Source: Serilophus lunatus (lineage: Eukaryota; Chordata; Aves; Passeriformes; Eurylaimidae). From it: 64,000 nt of DNA. Every line of letters begins with the position of its first letter. Positions within the stretch are counted from its first letter, which is position 1. Below the pieces are notes generated by a model, which made no database searches, was not told where the DNA came from, and saw only the letters and a program-made list of their open reading frames with translations. The position numbers were made by a program, and so were the translations under genes. Location: the NCBI GenBank assembly GCA_013399895.1, contig VXBA01001192.1, forward strand, positions 496,001-560,000, given 5' to 3'. Positions 50,846 to 63,700 of the stretch are shown here, in pieces.

Positions 50846-53675
50846 CGAGTACAGAGCTCTGTCCAGAAAACACTGGAAAAAAAAGTGTGGCTGCTTTACC
50901 ACTGCACTGATCACCATCAGTCTGCAATGTAATTGAAGCAATTCTTTTATCTTTGGTAGTGCACAGGAATATCCCAGGAAAGTCACTGAAAGAGAGATTG
51001 TGAATTCATTGTGCTTTTTATCAAGTTTGAGCGAAGGGCTGTGTTTGCAGATGGCAGGAGCATTGTTGAGGATGGGCTGTTACCAACCATATGTCTACAA
51101 AGGTTCCTAAATCCCTTAACAGGCCTCAGATTATTCACTAGTTTTGCCCTAAATTTTGTGTTTTCTCTTTGTGAATAACACACATTCAATAAATGCAATT
51201 TTCTTATCTTTTTTTATAGCAAACTAGTATCAAGCTTAGTAAAAATAACAATTCATGAAATTTAATGAATGCTAGTTCAGCTTCAAAGTAAAACTATTGG
51301 AATTTGAATGGTATTTTGTCAATTTTCCTCTCAAATATACGATAGAAAATCCCATTCTGGTTTGAAATTAGGCATGCAAAATTCCCAGGCAAAATGAAAA
51401 CAATCAAAAGCCAAAAGAAATAAACTGTTTTTGAATGATGCAGCTAAACCCAGAACAAATGTACTAGTTTCAGGCATCCTTGTGAAAAATAGAATATATA
51501 ATTTGACAAGGGATTGCTTCATCATATTGCTTTATTAGTTGTTTTCGGTTGTTGTGTTTTGTTTTTTTTTTTTTAATTAGGAAAGTCAGCTTTTCATTTT
51601 TATGATCCAGAAAGCTACTTCTGAGAAAGCACAGTAATGTCATACAGATCACTTTGTAGGTCTATTCTCACCAAAATGTATACCCAGAAAGAGCCACTTC
51701 ACACTGCAGGTGCAAACACTGTTTGCAAAACTCTCTCCATCTGTTAAATAAAAACAACCCTGAATGAAATGTATTAGAATTTCAATCATTTTAAATATGC
51801 ATATGCATACATTCTTCCATACTCCTGTAACTATGCTGTTTATCAAGAGGAAATCTCCTTGTGTTGTAAAGCATTGAGTTTTTATGAAGTTAATACTTGT
51901 GTTTCCAAGTGCAAAGTTTTCAGATGGATTTTGAATTTATTATAGAATGAAGGGATGTAGAGAAGACGCTCTACATTAAATCTAGAGACCAAGACTAGGT
52001 TTTGCTTTAAATCATCTTACATTGTCATGTGACAATACAGTATTGTGTGTCTTGACAAACTAAAAAACAAGGTAGGCATCATATACACAGCTGGAGAATT
52101 TGACCCTGAAATCATTGGCAGCTCTCCCAGAAGATCCCCAACTAATCCAATTCAACTCCTTAATTAATTTAAATATAAGCTCTGCATTCTGAATACAGCT
52201 ACCTCATCCCAAGGTGATAACACTGAAAAGGTGAAGTAACTGAAGAACAGATGATTAAAATCCAAGTGAAATTTATTATAAATCCAGAATAATTCTAAAT
52301 ATCTTTTCTCAGACTTTACAGAAATGTCCTTATTAATTTTCAGCATGATTGGGACAATTTTTAGACTGATTTTCCTATAGAAATGGAAGAAATTATTGCA
52401 TAAAGTTAAAATAGGTTTTAATGATAATGAAAGCAGTTTATAACTACATTGTGGAAGAGCAGTTTGTTATTTCTTCAAAACACATTCCAGTCTGTCTATC
52501 TGCCAACTCCCTTAACATAGAGTATATATAAATTTGTGTATTAAAAAGAATTACCTAAGGGTTTGCTTCTGACAGGTGCTGAGTGCCTGACAGAAGAAGC
52601 TCAGCAACTGTCAGGATCCTACTCAAAATAGATGATTTTTCACAGACAGTAGAATAACTGTGAAAGAACATTTCTAACCTCAAATAAATACTAGCTTACC
52701 AACTTCACTTCCTGATTTGAATTGCAGCAAACCAAAATTTTTTTTTACAAAAGAGATGCCTTTTAGTTGTTGTTTTTTTGTTTTGTTTATACTTTGAATT
52801 TACAGACATAAATTTATTTAAGGTAAAGTAAGGTTGTTTTTCTGTTTGTTTTTATGTTCAGTTTCCCATAACTGAAACTAAGAAAACTGAAAAATTTTGT
52901 TGAAATGCTTATTAATTTATATCTTTCCTCAGAGTTAGGATTGGGCTCAAATGCAATGGGAATGTTTCTTTTGACATCAAAGCAGTTCAGAGGAAGTCTC
53001 TGACTAACCAGATAGGGAAGTGTCTCTAAACTTCTGCTGACTTTTTGTAGTCTGAATAATTATCAGATGCTAAATCTGAGAAACTTCAACTTTTGCCATA
53101 ACATGGCTTAGTTAAAGAAATTCCAAAATGCTAGTAAATACTGCTGAAAAAAATTGTTCAGTCATAAAATAAAATTATTGCTCTTTACATTTATAAAAAT
53201 CAATGAAGTAATGTTGTCCCCAAGCTTCAGCTTTTGCAATGGTATATTCAGTCTGCAACCTTACTATGACTGAAATATAAATTCACAGAATCATAAAATA
53301 GTTTGGGTGGAAAGGGACAATTGAAGTTCCATTAGTCTAACCCACCTGCAATGAGCGGAGACATCTTCAACAGGACCAGGTTGATCAAAACTTCATCCAA
53401 CGTGACCTTGAATGTTCCCACAGCTGGACTATCTACCACCTTTCTGGGTAACCAAATCCAGTATTTTACCACTCTCACTGTAAAAAAACCTCTTCCTTGT
53501 ATAAAGTCTAAATATACTCTCCTTTTGTTTTAAACCATCGTTGAGAGATATTAGGTGTATAACTTAAATAAGTTTTAAGTCATATGAATTACACAATGTT
53601 ATAATGCTGTGTGATTCAGTGTGTTGTTTCTTTTGCTTTACTTGCTTAGTATGAGCAGCTAGATTTTTTGAAGTC

Positions 53676-54780
53676 TTAGACCCCAAGCAGTGAATTTACA
53701 TCGAGGTATGTTTTCATTTGAAACAGAGCTAGTTTTCTCAGTAAAAGTTTTCCTAGAAGCTGTGCTGTCTTTTGTCTTTGACTTTCTTGCGCTGAGGACC
53801 TCAGGGCTGGACACGGTACTCCAGGAGGGGGCTCATGGGCATGGAATAGAAGGGAAGAATCACCTCCCTTGACCTGCTGGCAACTCTTCTTTTGGTGCAT
53901 CCTGGGGATACTGTTTGCTTTCTGGGCTGCAAGCACATACTGTTGGCTCATGTCTACATTTTCATCTGTCAAAACTCCCAAGTCCTTCTTTCTACACAGT
54001 GCTGCTCTCAATCCCTTCGTCTCCCAGCCTGTATTGATACCAGAAGTTTCCTGGATGCAGGTATAGGACATTGCACTTTGATTTCTTGAACCTTTTGATG
54101 TTCCTGTGGGCCTATTCCTTGAGCTTGTCCAGGTCCCTCTGGATGATATCCCATCCTTCAGGAGTGTCAACAGCACCATACAGCTTCATGTCATTAGCAG
54201 ATTTGCTGAGGGTGTACTCAGTCCCACTGTCTGTGTCACTGATGAACGTGACCCGGAGATTAGCTCAGTTGATTAGAGCATGGTGTTGATAATACCCAAG
54301 ATATGGATTTGATCCCTGTACAGGCCATTAACTTAAGCATTGGACTAGATGACCCTTATGGGTCCCTCTCAACTCAGAATATTCTATGATTCTACGATAT
54401 TAAACAGTACTGGTACCAATACAGACTCCTGAGGGACAGCACTCATTAATGATCTCCATCTGGACATAGAACTGTTGATCAATCTCTGGATGCAAATATC
54501 TAGCCAATTCCTTATCCACCACAGAGTCCACTCATCAAATCCGTATCTTTCCAATTTAGAGAGGAAGATGTTGTGCAGGGCAATATCAAAGGCCTTACAG
54601 AAGTCCACAGAGATGACATCCATGGATCTTCTTTTGTCCACTGATGTAGTCATTCCATTGTAGAAGCTCACTAGGTACGTTGGGCAAGATTTGCCCATTG
54701 TGAAGCTGTGCTGACTGTCTTGAATCATCTTGCTGTCTTCTATGTGCTTCAGCATAGCTTCTAAGAGGATCTGTTCTGTG
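53676..54780 (-). pseudogene. Degenerate CR1 reverse transcriptase
   Basis: This is the broken ORF2 of the antisense CR1. The upstream piece (54755 to 54396) carries VDFCKAFD, matching the first catalytic-Asp motif (YLDFSKAFD in the young copy at 12-14 kb), and AVPQESVLVP in place of GVPQGSVLGP. Past the SINE, the FADD box reads SAND at about 54,190-54,204, so the second catalytic Asp is Asn and the enzyme would be inactive. The frame is then shifted: the 167-codon frame at 53676-54179 begins out of register and only later reads true CR1 sequence (DLGVLTDENVDMSQQYVLA). An in-frame stop and at least one indel are present. No function remains. Confidence 0.9.
54247..54395 (+). mobile_element. 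tRNA-Ile-derived SINE with CR1-type tail (TguSINE1-like)
   Basis: The head (about 54,251-54,327) is a recognisable tRNA-Ile-like sequence: TTAGCTCAGTTGATTAGAGC with a D-arm/box A (54261-54272), an anticodon-arm region TGGTGTTGATAATACCCAAG, a T-arm/box B GGATTTGATCC (54305-54315) and an acceptor end CAGGCCA. A CR1-like 3' tail follows (TTGGACTAGATGACCCTTAT at 54340-54359, then TCTCAACTCAGAATATTCTA) and the terminus ATTCTATGATTCTAC. That is the structure of a short element transcribed by RNA polymerase III from internal A and B boxes and copied by CR1 machinery. It sits in + orientation inside the minus-strand CR1. The flanking CR1 reads directly from ...TGATGAA to GATATTAAACAG..., so no target duplication is seen. 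The 5' edge is uncertain by a few bases. Confidence 0.88.
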
Positions 54781-57700
54781 TAATTACTTTAAGGTTGTCT
54801 TTGCAGTCATCTTACGTGTTTATCAAAATTTACATTTTTCCCAAATTCAAAATAGTTTTTGTGTACATGTATGCTTGGGTTTTTGTTTGAATTTTTTGGT
54901 AAACTGTAGGAAATAAACTTCAGATTGCACTGAAACAAAATACAATTTATGCAGAGGAAAATATTAAAAAATTCTTTCTTTTTTCAAATTAGATATGTGT
55001 TTAGTACAAAATCTTGAACTGTCTAGGTGTGAGACAAAGTAAAAAAGAAAATTCGCACATCTTAACACATTCAACACTAGACTTTAGTGCTTAATTTTAT
55101 GCAGATTAAAACATAAACACAGATAAATATAACAAGACATATCATTGCTGGAGGCTACTAAAATTTCTGCATACATGAGAAAATTAACTGGCACTACAAT
55201 AACTTTGTTGGGGAGCTATGCCCAAGTTACTTCCTGCATATTTGTTTCAGAAATAAAAGTGACTTTATTCTGGACTGATTATTCCCCTTTGGAAGTAGAA
55301 TAATTATTCTGGAATAAAATTGCTTTTATTCTGGAACTGAATGTCTGCACTGGGGAGTTATTCCAGAAGAGTTAAATTATAACAAAATAGCAGTAATGGA
55401 AGTTATTACAGAATAGCTCTGCTGGTTAATTTCCCCCGTGTAGAGCAGACCAAAGGTTGAGTTACACTGGAATGCATTATACATAATTATGTGAGTGATT
55501 GCTGTAGAGTAAGAAAGGTTTTAAAGAGAATTAATCCCGTTTAAGACAACTCCTCCTCTTCCTCCTCCAGCTAATCCCCCTCCCCATCCCAAATAAAATC
55601 CCAGTTAATTAAGTTCTGCAGCTAAAAACGCTTCAATTAAAAAAAATAATAATAAAAAAGAGTAAGATCTAGAGTAGGACAGTAAATTATTGTAGCCAAT
55701 CTCGTCCAGATTAGAAGAAACATTTATGATTAGAACTACCCTATTTAATGTCTCATACATGTGTTAACTATATTGGGTTGTTCTCCTTTCCATTCACAGC
55801 AACAGTTAACATCATACTACAGAAACAAAAAACTCTTGTGTCTGTTCTTACTAAACCATGGCTATTTCCATAGATTTCACTTTGTGTCCTGGAAAGTGTC
55901 GAAATCCAGGGTTCACCATGTGAATCTGCTGTTCTGAAACAAATGTTGCACTTGGTGCCTCATCCTTAGCTAATGAGAAATGGAGGAGAGAGAAAAGAGG
56001 GAACTTACAGTGCTTTAAAACAGGTACTGAGGTAATAAAATCGAATAAACTGAGTCTCGGTAGGTATGGCAGACCTCATCTTTGTAGGGAGCCAACATGA
56101 TAAGGGTATGCTTGCTGGGTTTGGTTGAGCCACTACCCTCTGTCAGGCTTTACTTTGCCTTTCAATCGTGGGAGCTGGATAGTTGGATGAAGTCCAGGAT
56201 TTGGATTTCATTAAAACTAAGACTGTTCCACATAATTAGAGCTGTGCACAAAGTTTTGAAGTAAGAAATATCCACTTGCACTCCTGGGGTTTGCTCTGTT
56301 CTGCTGCGCTGTACCCCTGATTCCTCAGGGATGTTAAATGAAGAGCACTGTCAGGGGAACGCTGTCACTCTGCTGAGCTCTGGTGTGGCTCTGGAAGCCT
56401 TTGAAAGATTTACATTATCTACACAGAAAACCAAGTCAGAATAAATGTGTATGAGGGGAGAGGTAAAGGGAGTGTGGTGGTATCTATGTGTATCACAGTG
56501 GGAAAAAATCTTGCTGCAGCAGGCTGCTCGTGGGTCTGAGATCTAGGTATTTTGACTGGCATGTCTAGGTGTCTTCCGTGCTCATGCTTTGACAGGGAAG
56601 CTCCCCTTTCATGCCAAATAATCTAACCCTTGCAGACTATCTTGCCTTAAGGCCTTATTTTATGAGATGGCAACTCACTTGCAGTATGTTAATGTTTTGT
56701 TGACACCAAGCCTTTGCTGGCTGTCATTAGTTTTACTGGGAATAAACACTATGAAGGACTGAAATCTCACTTACGAGAGACAGCCATACCCACAAACAGG
56801 TTTTATTGTGAAAATCACATTCTCTTCTGCTCCCAGCTGTTTTTCAAATAATTACATTGATCCTATAAGACCCAAGACTTTCATGATCAACTGTTTGTTT
56901 AAAAAATGAACCTAGGAAGGTGTTTTGTGGCTTGGAGGCCTCTGATTTTTCAGTGGTGAGTTGAGTACCCTGGTGCACTGCATCCTAAAATTTCAGAACA
57001 GCTAAGAAAAAGAGTAGAAAAAGCTAGTTACACTTGTCAACTACAGTTCTCAATACTTTTCTTTTGCCCAGTTAGCAAGTTATATGGCCTTCTAGCTTTA
57101 AGATGCCTAACCAACTCTGTAGTCAGTCAGTTTATGGAAACAAGACTTGGTGATTGTGCTGTCAGTGAGTGTCTGGCACCCAGGATGGGCTGGTGTGGTA
57201 CCATTAGGAAAAATGCATACTAGGCGTTATTTGTGGCCTTTAGGAAATTTTTAAAGTCTTGAGATCAAATGAATCCAGCCAGATCTTCAAGCACTGGATT
57301 ACATTATCTGACATCAAAGGGAAGTGATCCAATTATTCTCGGTGGGAACTGTCGAGCCCTTGTGAAGTCATGCCCATTAAGAATACATTCACAAATCTGC
57401 TCCACAGTGTATGCTAAATTTCTCTTGAGGTTTTGTCCTCTTTACATATGTCTCACCAACTCTCTGTGCAAAATGTAGGGTATGCACACCCCTTTCTCCA
57501 TTCATCTTCCCAGAAAGTAAGGCAAATTGCACATGGATGTTTCCAGCAATGTTCTAGCACAACATTTATCAGAAATAGATGACCTGTGTTAAACTCTGTC
57601 CATTATTTCTCCTACAGTTGTTCAGCAGCATGAAGGTAATAGAGAGTAGAAAACAACCATTGTTTGGCTTTCCCAGTAATCTGAGCTAAGAAAATTTCAC

Positions 57701-60700
57701 ATGTGCTGTGAACAGGTAAAAAAGACTTTGTTTCATCATCAGAATATTTCTTCTTCATTTTAAGACTGACACAATTGTATTTAAGTTTAAAAATCTAGTC
57801 ATATTAAGGGATTGTAAATTTAGGGTGAGAACAATAATTTGAGTTTATTCAGTGTCATTGCTATGTATATGTACTACTTCTGGGGGGCAAGGCAACGATA
57901 ATAGGTAGGAACCCATACTACTGCAATCCTACATCAAGTGATCACCAGATTAAAATCTGACAGACCAACAGGTCATAACAGAGTAACAAGCCAGACGAAG
58001 TAGGTGGCTTCCAGCTCATCACCTTGCTGACTAGCCTTCTCATCAAAAGAGAAATGGGATTCCTGTAACTTTTGCAGTAGTTCTCCAGCCTCTATTACCC
58101 ATCACCTTTGTGGTCTCAGATCCTTTTTCTACACCATTTTTTTGGTTTTAAATTACAAACATGTTAATGCTGAATAAACATTTTTTATTAAAAAATTAAA
58201 TATTAAACTTCAGACCAATTAATTCATAGATATACTGGCTATATTTAAATGTCTTTGTCATGGAAGAATTCTTGTGAATCATTTCTGCTTTATTTATAGT
58301 GTCTCTTCTGAGAAATTCCAAGTCTGTAATGCCTTGTGCTTTCTTTGCCACAGTGTCATTCATGCCTTTGTTTTACGTGGTCTTACATCTCTAGTTTTAC
58401 TTTATGCCATCCACAGTATTTGAGGGCTGAACAGCCATGTCTCTCTACTGACACAGAAGGGGTAATAGGGAAAATGTTGAATGTGATCAAAAAAAAGCAA
58501 AGTGGGATATATGTACATAGTATGGTGTTACTGATGCTATAGTCAGGCTGAAAAAAAAAAAAAAGTTTTTGGGCTGACTACCTGGCCTTTGGTATTTGGT
58601 TTGGTAACACTAAAGTTACTTTATGCTTTAATGCCTACCTATCACTTTGATGCCAAATCAAGATAACTTGTATTACTATCCTACTCCTAAACCTTCCTTT
58701 CATTGACAAGTGACACAACCGTTTTCATAAATTCAAAGATTTAGATTACTCAGACTGATATGACCATTTACTATGACCTCCAGCACAAAACAGACCATAT
58801 TGTTCATACTTTTACTTATTAGACTATCATTTTGCAAGGACCAAGCAACAGTCAGGAAAACAAAGCAAGATGTCTCATGCTGGGCATTTTTCTCCAACTA
58901 TTACCTTTCTACCCATAAGCCACAGGTCTGAGGGCTTTTGGTTTCAGCCCTTTAATAGTTTCTCAGTTAGGAGAACCAGATTTTAGTAGGACAGCACTCT
59001 TTTTGGGACAGATTTTGACAGATGCTAGCACATTAAATGTCAAATAGAAGAGAAATTTTCTTGTTGGGGTCATTTGATATTGTATTGCATTGTGCTATGT
59101 GACTGCTTGTCTCAGGTTCCAGAGGTTATTTGCTGCAGGGAAGTCTGAGAATGTCATTAGTGCGCTGTGCCCTGAGATAACCTGCAGCATATCATTAAAC
59201 CATCTAATGATTGTATGGCCCATTGACCTCCATCATTCATTTGCTAACAATGTTTGTTATTTACAGGCACTAGGGAAATTACTGCTAAGTTATTACTCAC
59301 TCTTCCCTTGCTGCTTCCATAACAATACCTGGTGATATCCAAAAGTAAAATTTAGAAAGCCAGCAAATTTGCTTTAAAGGTATGGTGTGGTGTACATATG
59401 AATTAAATCTGTGGGTGTGTTTGCTGAGTCCCTTTTGTTGTCATCACCCACACCTTCCCCCCCAAATCTGGTATATCACACTTGTCACTGAGATAATATG
59501 TTCACTTAACCATGCCTTGCCATCCAGCTTTGGGTTCTACTATACTGAAATTTTCTCTTAAAAGAATATTATAAAACAATCTGGAATGGAGATAAATCCA
59601 GTGATGGAAGAAGCTGAATACATAAATAACTAGTATCTGTACTGAAAACATCACTTTACCCCCATATTCTTAAAGTAAAGCAATTGTGACTCTTAAATTA
59701 CTATCCTCTTCTGCTGATGTGAAGTACTTTTTACTCCTCCTATTAAAACACTTCTTCCATTAAATCAGATATTTTCAAAGGCACTTAAGGCAATTAGACA
59801 GCTAAACCTTACTGGAACTGAAAGGTATTGGCTTTCATTTTTGTTTGTTTGTGAGGTTTTGGAGCAGAGATGAGTGTCCTAGAAGTGAAAATAAGGTAAT
59901 TGTTTATTTAAACAAATTTTCAGTTAGTATGCCATAAACAAAGCTGATGGGTTTTTTCAGAAAATATTAAACTTTCCTGCTGGTTAAAGGTCTATTCAGC
60001 AAGATAAATTAACCTGCTGTTTATCCCAAGTATGAGCAATTGAACTTTCTTTTGAGGTAAATGAGGGCTAATGAAGAACGTGAAATACAGACAGAATAAT
60101 ATTCCAATCACGTGCTTGCTTGAAACATCACAGAGAGGGGTATAGCTTTCAGTGCCTTCAGTGAATTATGACAGTAGAGAACAAGGCATTGTGTACTGCT
60201 AGAATTAATTAGCATTACTGGCTCCATTTTGGGGTGACCAGATGTCCGCAGCCAGAGCAGGACACCTATCTTTGGCTGCCAGGATTTCAAAAGGACAACA
60301 ATGTGCAAATCAAGCCGAATTATATTTGTACTGCAAAAATGGATTCAGTTTTTTTTTAATTTATTTTTCTGTGCAACAGGGAGTAATAACATAAACCAGT
60401 GGTATTCCTGCTTGAGAGAATTTGATTCTGTTACATACCTACTGCAGTTTTCCTTTTTCAGGCAGGACTAAGTTTGCTGGATTCTTCAAAGTCTCACTTA
60501 CTAATCACTCTTCAATTTCACTTCTTCACTATATGTGAAATGGGGTTAATAAATAATGGTATTGTAAGCATAACAGTGAGAAATACAAAGGAAAGTCTGT
60601 CCGGGATACACATCTAGCAAGAAAAAATAATCAGGCCAGCTAAGGACTTTCAGGGCATCAGCTCAAATCAGTCTATATAGTGCTACAGTTTAAGGATGAT

Positions 60701-63700
60701 ATTAACAAGACATTGTATTAAGTGACCAAATACCATTTTACAAAACTGAACAAAGTTGCAACCAAACAGAAGGTCAATGGTAGCAGTCTAATAATACAAA
60801 ACTGATCATAACCAACATATACCAACAGCCGGGAAAAGCTTAGTATGATGATAGACAAATGAATTACCGTAGCTTAATGACATCAACAGAGCTACAGGAA
60901 CTGACTGTAGCAGTGTCCTTTGCCACCAGCAAAAGCTATCTAAAATACATTAAACGAATGCATTAATCTAAACAACACTGAACTTGCTACACTGCAGTAA
61001 TTCCATTCAATTTTATGTCACAACCTTCCAAACTTTTCGGTAGGTTTTATTTAAGCCAGTGCAGATTTAGTCAGTGACTTCAAAACTCCAGATCCCTAAT
61101 ACAGAGATTTCAGAAGAGACACTCAGTTAAATATTGCCTTTGTTAGATTCCAGAATGAAGAGCCTCACATCCAAATCTCCAAACTCCTGAAGAAATACTG
61201 ACCCAAACCCAGTCCCTTTATTCCTTTTCAATCTGGTCAGTCATTTAGTAGAAAAGCTCTCTAGGGTTCTCTCTATTTTACTGCTGATTTTCTTCAAGTT
61301 ATAACATAATATGCAAGTACCAAGTTCCTCTGAGACAGTTTTGTGGCGAAACTGCCACCATACCTGTCCATAAAGTAAAGACACTGTTTTTAAACCAAGA
61401 AATATTCTGATAATCAGCCCCTTCTTCTTCAGTACAAGACTGAGAAGAGGATCCGATGCAGATATTTTAGGACTAGCAAGTTTTTAATGAAGATTTCAAA
61501 TGGCACAGAAATCACAGCCCCTGCCAAGTCATTTAAATGGTTAAATTTTCTACCTGTATAAAGGATTCCTTTTGTTCTGGGACAGTCTTGCTTCAGCTCT
61601 CAGCCATAGAAATTCATGACTGCTCTGCCTGATCTCTTAATAAACCACCTATTCAGATCTCTTTATGCTTCTAAGTGTGAAACTGTAAAGTCATTTTGAA
61701 TAGAACACTGGCTGGTTTCTCTGTTATCTTTTACTTTTGCAGTCAATGAAATTTTATCAAGAGTGGACATGGAATTAATAAAGAAGAATGGAGTAAATTA
61801 CTTTCATACAAGTAGAAGCCCCATGAAACAGTGGGATGGTAACAGTATAGATCCTCCCTGCAAGGGACCAGGTCCACAGCAAAAGAATTTCCTTGTGAAC
61901 GGGTGTTTGACGTAACATCTTAAAAGTGTAATGGCAGAGATGTGATAAGGGGTATTGCATCTGGGGGAAGGGAAGTGAGGCATGCTTTTGTTGCAAGTGC
62001 ATCCGACTCAGCTAGTGAACAAGAAAGGAAGTGAGCTTCTTGGGAAAGAGAGCTTAGATGGTGTAAATAAAGAGCCATGTCGAAGCGAATGATTCGAGGC
62101 TCCTTCTAAAAGCCTCAGCTATCTTCAGAGTGCACAGGCATGAAGAAAACACATCAGGGAAATAGGGCAGCACAGTATATATGTTGTACTATCAGATTTC
62201 AGATCAACTGTGTATAGAATCACTTATTTGGGCTTTGTGACTATTTGTTTTTAACTGCTAGATGTTGTTTGAGGGTCAATTTATGAATCTGGAGAACCTG
62301 CAAGATTTGGGAGGTAAAGAAGGATGTGCTTAGATTACTAGACAACCAGAGAGTAATAGCCCTAGACTTGTGAGTCAAAATGTTGCAATATAAACTTGTA
62401 TGTACCAGGAAATGATGGGTTATAAAGGATGTGGAAGGGAAAGATGGCACTGTAGTGATCTCAGATCAAAGGAGGGCACAGGACTGGCTTCGTAGAATTT
62501 GAGCACATCAGCTTGGTAAGCTTTTAAGTAGGAATGACTTACCAAAAGCTATATGTCAGAAACCTCTTATTTAATAATTACCTGCAGACTGTGACAAAAC
62601 TACTTCTTGCCTTTCTCTCAGCTTAACCAAGGAGGTTAACAAGTGTGAGGTTGGCCAGTCAAGAGCCCAGTGAGGGGTCCAAATCCAAATCACATCAATG
62701 TGAGAAAAAATATTAGTTTTTTTACCTTGGATTTTATCTCTTTTGCATGATGGCCTTTCTAGATCCTATTGTTAAATGCACAACAGTCTGCTTTTCAACA
62801 ATATTTATTCTTAATAACTGGTACTAATTATAACTATGTTGGATACTAGGCTTGCCTTTGGTATCCTTTAGTACTTTACTGTTTCTGTGGTAGTCTACTA
62901 AGGTGATAATTGTGTGTAGAGTGGGTTTGCTGAAGGTTTTGTTTTTAAGAAAACGTAGTAGTTATTGTGTGTTTCTGTCACAGCTTTTAAAATATTTCAG
63001 TGATGGTTTGACAATTTTTATTTTCTAATTGACAGTTCCAATAATGATGTAATAGTCAGGAAATCTGTAAATCTTTTGGTGAATAAATCCTCTGTATATT
63101 TTTGTTTAATGTATTTGGCAGCATTGTAATGGATTTAAAATTACATTTATTGTGCGTGTTACTGTGTGACAAGGGATGGATTCTCCATTCCCAGGAAACA
63201 TAGCGTCATTACTTGATGCAGAAATACTGCTTTTACATATAGGCTACTTATCACAATTTAAACTTGCCCTCTGACAGTGATTCACATAAACCTTGTGTGT
63301 TCTTTGGCCAAACTGGGAAGCTCAGCAAGCACTGATTATTATCAGATTCTCATGCTCCAAAGGAAAATATATGGATTATGATTATATTAAAGCTACTGTT
63401 CCTGCTTCCTTCTGTACCACCTTAATATTGCCCAGCCCAAGAGCATCTCCCAGTGTGACTCACATGGAACCTCTCTGTCTGACCATGTCTACTGTTCACA
63501 TGCCTCTGACTACAGAAGGAGAGGAGGGAAATGGGAGGAGAAGGGCAGGACAGCCAGCATCCCTCTGCTCTTGGGCTTGTCAAGGCGGGATTTTTTTGAG
63601 TCCTAATCACTCTGATTTGTTATTCAGATCTGGTTTTGAAAGCATGTCCTAACTTGCTCAAATAGACTTATAGAACAAGCCAACCTCGCAAGTACATGCC

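Larger units (their letters stand above)
45110..53281. other. Non-coding DNA, no confident gene
   Basis: AT-rich unique-looking sequence. It contains an ambiguous base in a poly-T run (48980), a T-rich low-complexity tract (49459-49555) and a perfect 10-bp stem-loop (50820-50845). A pair of minus-strand frames at 49,581-49,987 is listed under findings. Confidence 0.5.
53282..54780 (-). mobile_element. Old CR1 LINE (antisense), interrupted by a SINE
   Basis: A minus-strand CR1. Its 3' terminus (reverse complement of the ATTCTATGATTCT-type end) lies at 53282-53300. The 3' UTR and ORF2 tail continue to about 53545. ORF2 sequence from the RT through the C-terminal region occupies about 53,770-54,780, where it breaks off (5' truncation). 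Between about 53,546 and 53,690 the usual CR1 sequence is not recognisable, suggesting a deletion plus replacement, or two separate copies. A tRNA-derived SINE splits the element at about 54,247-54,395. Divergence, frameshifts and mutated catalytic residues show it is old and dead. Confidence 0.92.

Noticed and set aside
52565..52596. Imperfect hairpin around CTTCTGACAG…CTGACAGAAG
   Set aside because: Three mismatches in 15 bp. It is indistinguishable from chance.
54251..54327. Functional tRNA-Ile gene
   Set aside because: The arms contain several mismatches to a tRNA, there is no terminator T-run after the acceptor end, and a CR1-type tail follows directly. It is a SINE head.
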